Source of the DNA: Sphingobacteriales bacterium
Lineage (GTDB): Bacteria > Bacteroidota > Bacteroidia > Chitinophagales > Chitinophagaceae
Length of the DNA stretch: 9,948 nucleotides
Direction of reading: 5' to 3'
NCBI GenBank assembly: GCA_947472965.1
Contig: CANJEF010000025.1
Span: forward strand, 1 to 9,948
Below the pieces are notes generated by a model that did no database searches, was not told where the DNA came from, and saw nothing but the letters and a program-made list of their open reading frames with translations. Made by a program: the position numbers and the translations under genes. This document shows positions 6,633-9,948 of this stretch, one piece after another (position 1 is the stretch's first letter; each line of letters opens with the position of its first letter).

Positions 6633-7013
6633 ATGGCTCGTATTGCAGGTATAGACTTACCAAAGAATAAAAGGGGAGAAATAGGATTGACCTACATCTT
6701 TGGTATCGGTAGTTCCACTGCCCGTTACATTCTTGACAAGGCTGGAATAAATTACGACAAGAAAGTAAATCAATGGGATGATGATGAATTAACCGCTATC
6801 AGAAATCTCATCACCAATGAATTCAAAGTAGAAGGTCAACTTCGTTCAGAAGTTCAAATGTCTATCAAGCGTTTGCTTGATATTGCCTGCTACCGCGGCT
6901 TACGTCACCGTAAAGGATTGCCAGTAAGGGGACAGCGTACAAAAACGAATGCCCGTACGAGAAAAGGAAAGAGGAAGACGGTAGCTGGTAAGAAGAAGGC
7001 AGCGAAGAAGTAA
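6633..7013 (+). CDS. rpsM: 30S ribosomal protein uS13
   Basis: This 126-residue protein sits in the head of the small subunit, contacts 16S rRNA and the P-site tRNA, and forms inter-subunit bridges with uL5. The helix-two-turn-helix region covers about 14-60 ('[17 protein letters not shown]'), followed by the signature '[18 protein letters not shown]' (86-103) and '[12 protein letters not shown]'. The basic tail (110-126) is rich in Lys and Ala and is expected to enter the decoding region. Length and order are typical. The start ATG 6633 follows an A-rich leader without Shine-Dalgarno. Unlike the short gaps expected in this operon, 141 nt separate it from rpsK, and that gap begins with a terminator-like hairpin. 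Confidence 0.98.
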   Translation: MARIAGIDLPKNKRGEIGLTYIFGIGSSTARYILDKAGINYDKKVNQWDDDELTAIRNLITNEFKVEGQLRSEVQMSIKRLLDIACYRGLRHRKGLPVRGQRTKTNARTRKGKRKTVAGKKKAAKK

Positions 7014-7020
7014 TAATAAT

Positions 7021-7052
7021 GAATTGGTTTTGTATTTACAAACCAATTTTTT
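7021..7052 (+). terminator. Intrinsic terminator or attenuator between rpsM and rpsK
   Basis: Bases 7022-7030 pair perfectly with 7040-7048 (AATTGGTTT/AAACCAATT); a one-base bulge at 7031 is followed by two more pairs (7032-7033 with 7038-7039) and an ATTT loop, with a G-U pair at the base (7021/7049). A run of six T (7047-7052) follows. The stem is AT-rich, so read-through is likely and partial attenuation is the best guess. It begins seven bases after the rpsM stop. Confidence 0.7.
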
Positions 7053-7055
7053 ATA

Positions 7056-7122
7056 TGCACCATTTAAAGCTGTTCAGCGCCAGAAACGGTGCAGTGAGGG
7101 TTGAACAGGGTCTGAAAAGACT
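7056..7122 (+). ncRNA. Candidate structured leader RNA upstream of rpsK (pseudoknot / alternative hairpin)
   Basis: Three helices can form. Helix A pairs TGCACC (7056-7061) with GGTGCA (7088-7093). Helix B pairs CTGTTCA (7070-7076) with TGAACAG (7102-7108), extendable by a G-U and a C-G pair. A and B interleave, forming an H-type pseudoknot. Helix C pairs GTCT (7110-7113) with AGAC (7118-7121) around a GAAA tetraloop. The 3' strand of A can instead pair with GCGCC (7077-7081), giving a hairpin nested inside B and leaving a 9-nt bulge (7093-7101). The two states are mutually exclusive, as expected for a switch or a protein-controlled leader. About 30 nt separate helix C from the rpsK ATG at 7155. 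I do not recognise it as a named family; function in ribosomal-protein feedback is inference from position. Confidence 0.5.
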
Positions 7123-7154
7123 TTAGAAATTTTGAATACCTTTTTTAATTAATC

Positions 7155-7559
7155 ATGGCAAAAGCACAACAAAACAGCGGAAAATCTGCCGCTAAAAAAA
7201 GAGTGGTTAAAGTTGATAGTTTCGGTGATGCCCACATCAGCGCAACGTTTAACAATATCATTATCAGTTTGACAAACAAAACTGGTCAGATTATTTCTTG
7301 GAGCAGTGCAGGTAAAATGGGCTTCAGAGGTTCTAAGAAAAATACACCATATGCTGCACAGATGGCTGCTTCAGATGCTGCAAAAGTAGCACTAGATGCA
7401 GGATTGAAGCGCGTAGATGTTTACGTGAAAGGTCCAGGTTCGGGCAGGGAAGGTGCGATACGCGCTTTGGCAAATTCTGGAATCGAAGTTGTAATGATCA
7501 AGGATGTTACACCACTTCCACACAACGGTTGCCGTCCTCCAAAAAAACGTAGGGTATAA
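7155..7559 (+). CDS. rpsK: 30S ribosomal protein uS11
   Basis: This 134-residue protein is part of the 30S platform, binds the 690-loop region of 16S rRNA with bS21 and bS18 and helps shape the mRNA exit channel. Visible family blocks are '[18 protein letters not shown]' (27-44), '[21 protein letters not shown]' (in two parts, 49-69), '[17 protein letters not shown]' (89-105) and the C-terminal '[15 protein letters not shown]' (120-134). The N-terminal 16 residues are a basic, low-complexity extension. ATG 7155 is chosen from the normal 'MAKA' start. The pyrimidine/AT-rich sequence just before it contains no Shine-Dalgarno. It lies downstream of the structured gap described above, so its expression, and that of rpsD and rpoA after it, may be separable from rpsM. 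Confidence 0.98.
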   Translation: MAKAQQNSGKSAAKKRVVKVDSFGDAHISATFNNIIISLTNKTGQIISWSSAGKMGFRGSKKNTPYAAQMAASDAAKVALDAGLKRVDVYVKGPGSGREGAIRALANSGIEVVMIKDVTPLPHNGCRPPKKRRV

Positions 7560-7576
7560 TTAACCAACAATACTAA

Positions 7577-7618
7577 GGCAAGGGATTCAGTTTTATGATT
7601 TTTTAATAATCCCTCGTC
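7577..7618 (+). other. Hairpin in the rpsK-rpsD gap
   Basis: AGGGATT (7581-7587) pairs exactly with AATCCCT (7608-7614); three further pairs (7577-7579 with 7616-7618, one of them G-U) lie below a single A-C mismatch. The 20-nt loop is U-rich. No T tract follows, so it is not an intrinsic terminator. It sits 28 nt before the start of rpsD, whose product is a known autogenous repressor in other bacteria. Confidence 0.4.
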
Positions 7619-7646
7619 ATTTAATAAAAAATCAAAAAGTAAAATT

Positions 7647-8252
7647 ATGGCAAGGTACACAGGACCCAAAACGAAAATCTGTAGAAAATTCGGGGAACCG
7701 ATTCTAGGAAACGGAAAATATCTGGATAAAAACAGCAATCCTCCCGGTCAGCATGGCGGTTCAAAAAAACGCAAGGCTCCAGGTGAATATGCAATCCAGT
7801 TAAAAGAGAAGCAAAAAGCAAAATACACCTATGGTGTGTTGGAGCGCCAATTTAGAAAGACTTTCGAAGAAGCGGCTCGTTTGAAAGGAGTTACAGGTGA
7901 AAACCTGATCAAACTTCTTGAGGCAAGGCTCGATAACACAGTATATCGCATGGGAATATCGCCTTCTAGACCATCAGCTCGTCAGCTGGTTGCCCATAAG
8001 CATATTATGGTAAATGACCATGTTGTAAACATTCCATCATACCAGCTTAAGCCGGGTGATGTTATTACGCTTAAGGACAAGAGCATGGGGAATGCGCATC
8101 TCACTGGATTCATTAAGCCTAAAAATCCAAAAATCGGATGGGTTGAATTTAGTGAAGCTGAACTTTCTGGTACATTCTTAATGATGCCTGAAAGGGAAAA
8201 TATTCCTGAAAATATCAGAGAACAACTTATCGTAGAATTATACTCTAAGTAA
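7647..8252 (+). CDS. rpsD: 30S ribosomal protein uS4, cysteine-poor form
   Basis: This 201-residue primary assembly protein nucleates the 16S 5' domain and lines the mRNA entry channel; in Escherichia coli and Bacillus it also represses translation of its own operon by binding leader RNA. The N-terminal 'MARYTGPKTKICRKFGEPIL' holds one cysteine (Cys12) in place of the four-cysteine zinc motif, so this is the zinc-free type. Then come 'NPPGQHGGSKKRKAPGEYAI' (31-50), 'QLKEKQKAKYTYGVLERQF' (51-69) and the S4 RNA-binding domain (about 91-155) with 'LEARLDNTVYRMG'. The C-terminus 'REQLIVELYSK' is standard. ATG 7647 follows an A-rich leader with no Shine-Dalgarno. It is the best candidate in this operon to recognise the structured gap upstream of rpsK, though the sequence alone cannot show this. 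Confidence 0.98.
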   Translation: MARYTGPKTKICRKFGEPILGNGKYLDKNSNPPGQHGGSKKRKAPGEYAIQLKEKQKAKYTYGVLERQFRKTFEEAARLKGVTGENLIKLLEARLDNTVYRMGISPSRPSARQLVAHKHIMVNDHVVNIPSYQLKPGDVITLKDKSMGNAHLTGFIKPKNPKIGWVEFSEAELSGTFLMMPERENIPENIREQLIVELYSK

Positions 8253-8255
8253 TCA

Positions 8256-8286
8256 ACCTGAATGCCAAAGGCATAAAGGTATTTTT
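8256..8286 (+). terminator. Terminator-like hairpin between rpsD and rpoA
   Basis: ACCT (8256-8259) pairs with AGGT (8277-8280), then a GA/AA internal loop, then ATGCC (8262-8266) with GGCAT (8270-8274) around an AAA loop; five T follow at 8282-8286. The stem is short, so a leaky terminator or processing site fits better than a full stop. A second small hairpin (CTTAAG/CTTGAG with one U-G pair, 8298-8313) lies between it and rpoA. Confidence 0.45.
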
Positions 8287-8339
8287 ATAACCCGTTTCTT
8301 AAGCTTGCTTGAGATCAAAACATAAACTGAAATTTAAAT

Positions 8340-9341
8340 ATGGCCATTTTAAATTTCCAAAAGCCGGATAAGATAGTTCTTCAGAAGGCAAACGACTTTG
8401 AAGCTCAGTTTGAGTTTCGCCCACTGGAACCCGGATATGGAGTTACAATAGGAAACGCATTACGCAGGGTACTGTTAAACTCTTTGGAAGGTTATGCCAT
8501 CACTGGCATATCTGTTGAAGGGGCAGACCATGAATTCGCAACACTAAAGGGTGTTGTTGAAGACGTAACTGAAATCATTTTAAACTTGAAACAAATCAGG
8601 TTCAAGAAAATCCTTGATCACGACGTGCAATCTGAAAAGATCTCACTTACAATCAAAGGAAAATCTGAATTCAATGCAGGTATGATTGATGAGGTTACAG
8701 GTACTTTCCAGGTTATGAATCCAAATTTGTTGATTTGTACCATGGATTCTTCTGCAAAGCTCAACATCGAAATGCATATTTCTAAAGGAAGGGGATATGT
8801 TCCATCCGAAGATAATAGGTTGAAAGATGCACCATTTGGATACATTCCAATCGATTCAATCCATACACCAATAAAGAGTGTGAAATACGGTATTGAAAAT
8901 ACCCGTGTTGAGCAACGTACTGATTTCGAGAAACTTCTTTTGGATGTTGTTACAGACGGAACCATCCATCCGGAAGATGCCGTTAAACAAGCATCAAGGA
9001 TTCTGATTCAACACCTTATGATTATCACAGATGAGAATATCACCTTTGATAACAAGGAAGAGAAAAAAGAAGACTTGGTTGATGAGCAAACACTTCAACT
9101 TAGAAAAGTATTGAAGACACCATTGGAAGATCTTGATCTTTCTGTACGTGCCTTTAATTGCCTAAAAGCTGCAAAAATCAACAGCTTGAGTCAGCTTGTT
9201 CAATACGAGCAAGAAGACTTGATGAAGTTCAGAAACTTTGGACAAAAATCACTTTCTGAAATCGAACAAGTACTAAATGAGCGTGGCCTCCATTTTGGAA
9301 TGGACCTTGCCAAGTTGGGTATCGATGTAGATGAATTTTAA
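8340..9341 (+). CDS. rpoA: DNA-directed RNA polymerase alpha subunit
   Basis: This 333-residue subunit dimerises to scaffold assembly of beta and beta-prime, and its C-terminal domain contacts UP elements and activators. The N-terminal domain (about 1-235) shows 'PGYGVTIGNALRRVLLNSLEG' in two parts (31-51), 'GVVEDVTEIILNLK' (71-84) and 'FEKLLLDVVTDGTIHPEDA' (196-214). A charged linker (about 236-255) is followed by the C-terminal domain (about 257-322) with 'LDLSVRAFNCLKAAKI' (265-280), where Arg270 corresponds to the DNA-contacting Arg265 of Escherichia coli, and 'KFRNFGQKSLSEIEQVL' (296-312). The length is normal and both domains are intact. ATG 8340 lies 87 nt after rpsD behind two hairpins, without a Shine-Dalgarno sequence; rplQ follows after 74 nt. 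Confidence 0.98.
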   Translation: MAILNFQKPDKIVLQKANDFEAQFEFRPLEPGYGVTIGNALRRVLLNSLEGYAITGISVEGADHEFATLKGVVEDVTEIILNLKQIRFKKILDHDVQSEKISLTIKGKSEFNAGMIDEVTGTFQVMNPNLLICTMDSSAKLNIEMHISKGRGYVPSEDNRLKDAPFGYIPIDSIHTPIKSVKYGIENTRVEQRTDFEKLLLDVVTDGTIHPEDAVKQASRILIQHLMIITDENITFDNKEEKKEDLVDEQTLQLRKVLKTPLEDLDLSVRAFNCLKAAKINSLSQLVQYEQEDLMKFRNFGQKSLSEIEQVLNERGLHFGMDLAKLGIDVDEF

Positions 9342-9347
9342 TTAACA

Positions 9348-9359
9348 CCGGTTCGCCGG
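9348..9359 (+). other. Short UUCG-loop hairpin after rpoA
   Basis: CCGG (9348-9351) pairs with CCGG (9356-9359) around a TTCG loop, six bases after the rpoA stop. The closing pair is G-C rather than the especially stable C-G. No T tract follows. It may protect the 3' end of a processed rpoA message. Confidence 0.4.
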
Positions 9360-9370
9360 ATTTATAAACA

Positions 9371-9399
9371 AGGCTGTAATTCCTGACACGGTACAGCCT
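9371..9399 (+). other. Perfect 8-bp hairpin in the rplQ leader
   Basis: AGGCTGTA (9371-9378) pairs with TACAGCCT (9392-9399) without mismatch; the loop is 13 nt (9379-9391). It ends 16 nt before the rplQ ATG, close enough to influence ribosome loading. There is no U tract after it, so it is a leader hairpin or processing signal rather than a terminator. Confidence 0.5.
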
Positions 9400-9415
9400 C
9401 TAAAAACAACATGTC

Positions 9416-9931
9416 ATGCGTCACGGAGATAAAATCAATAATTTAGGTCGTACAAAATCACACAGGGTTGCGATGATGGCTAATATGGCCGGTCAGCTTA
9501 TCACTTATAAGCGCATCGTTACCACCCTTGCAAAAGCAAAAGCACTTAGAACTTATATTGAACCTTTGATTACCAAAACCAAAAAGGCTGATACAAAGGA
9601 ACAAATCATGCACAACCATCGCTTGGTTTTTTCATATTTGAATGATAAAGCTGCAGTGAAAGAACTTTTCACTGTAGTAGGTCCAAAAGTGGTTGGTCGT
9701 CCTGGTGGATATACAAGAATTATCAAATTGGGTATTCGTTTGGGAGATAACGCTGAAATGGGAATGATCGAACTGGTAGACTTCAATGAAATCTACGGAA
9801 AAGGAAAGGGCGAAGCAGCCGCTCCAGCCAAGAAAACAAGAAGAAGTGGCGCAGCCAAGAAAAAGGCGGAAACTGAAAAAGAAGTATCGCCAGCTGCTGA
9901 ATCTACCACGGAAGAACAATCAGCTGAATAG
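9416..9931 (+). CDS. rplQ: 50S ribosomal protein bL17 with long C-terminal tail
   Basis: This 171-residue protein sits near the exit-tunnel side of the large subunit. The core (1-126) shows '[20 protein letters not shown]' (1-20), '[20 protein letters not shown]' (23-42), '[14 protein letters not shown]' (44-57), '[19 protein letters not shown]' (97-115) and '[10 protein letters not shown]', a complete bL17. Compared with about 127 residues in Escherichia coli there is a tail of about 45 residues: first Lys/Ala/Arg-rich (130-150), then Glu/Ser/Ala-rich and acidic (151-171), probably disordered. The start ATG 9416 matches the family N-terminus; the ATG at 9411 is out of frame. It is the last gene visible; 17 bases remain after its stop, with no terminator inside the window, so the operon may continue. 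Confidence 0.97.
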   Translation: MRHGDKINNLGRTKSHRVAMMANMAGQLITYKRIVTTLAKAKALRTYIEPLITKTKKADTKEQIMHNHRLVFSYLNDKAAVKELFTVVGPKVVGRPGGYTRIIKLGIRLGDNAEMGMIELVDFNEIYGKGKGEAAAPAKKTRRSGAAKKKAETEKEVSPAAESTTEEQSAE

Positions 9932-9948
9932 AAAATGTTCATAAAATA

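Noticed and set aside
7421..7738. 105-codon minus-strand open frame across the rpsK-rpsD gap
   Set aside because: It overlaps two ribosomal protein genes, has no start-site signals and resembles no family.
9553..9919. Two minus-strand open frames opposite rplQ
   Set aside because: They are antisense to a full-length bL17 gene; their sequence (Phe/Ser/Cys-rich) mirrors the Lys/Glu-rich tail codons and shows no family motif.
9935..9948. Start of a further gene after rplQ
   Set aside because: An ATG at 9935 is followed by only a few codons before the window ends, which is not enough to support a gene.
1..9948. Mobile element, CRISPR array, defence system, tRNA or rRNA
   Set aside because: No transposase, integrase, direct-repeat array, cloverleaf or rRNA sequence was seen; the gene content is ordinary chromosomal core with small structured gaps.

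Overview
The window looks like a core chromosomal stretch of a member of the Bacteroidota. The evidence is AT-rich DNA, starts without Shine-Dalgarno sequences, Bacteroidota-type -7 boxes (TAnnTTTG) upstream of several genes, a TonB-dependent outer-membrane receptor, and the block infA-rpmJ-rpsM-rpsK-rpsD-rpoA-rplQ with cysteine-poor bL36 and uS4. The style of the proteins suggests Chitinophagales/Chitinophagaceae, but this placement is an inference.

Layout. Positions 2-853 hold the 3' part of pdhB (pyruvate dehydrogenase E1 beta), closed by a strong intrinsic terminator. A TonB-dependent receptor follows (925-2988) and runs tail to tail, with a 1-nt gap, into a secreted alpha/beta-hydrolase (2990-3784, minus). 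Upstream of the hydrolase on the same strand is tgt (3846-4985, minus). Tgt is divergent from a small four-helix membrane protein (5089-5559, plus), which converges with a YfcE-type metallophosphoesterase (5572-6078, minus). From a good promoter at 6208-6215 the translation/transcription operon runs to the end: infA, rpmJ (38 codons), rpsM, rpsK, rpsD, rpoA, rplQ.

How the genes work together. The first half is a set of unrelated housekeeping and envelope genes: central carbon metabolism, metal or ligand uptake, a periplasmic or secreted esterase, tRNA queuosine modification and a phosphoesterase. The second half is one functional unit making initiation factor IF1, five ribosomal proteins and the RNA polymerase alpha subunit. 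It lacks the secY and map genes that often precede infA in this phylum.

The most interesting material is RNA-level structure in the gaps of that operon. The rpsM-rpsK gap holds a terminator-like hairpin with a U tract, then a compact region that can fold as an H-type pseudoknot or as a competing nested hairpin, then a GNRA-capped hairpin. Simpler hairpins lie in the rpsK-rpsD, rpsD-rpoA and rpoA-rplQ gaps. Together they suggest attenuation, processing or ribosomal-protein feedback inside the operon. No mobile element, CRISPR array, defence system, tRNA or rRNA was seen. No gene-free stretch exceeds 300 bases; the longest (6079-6229) holds the infA promoter in AT-rich sequence.
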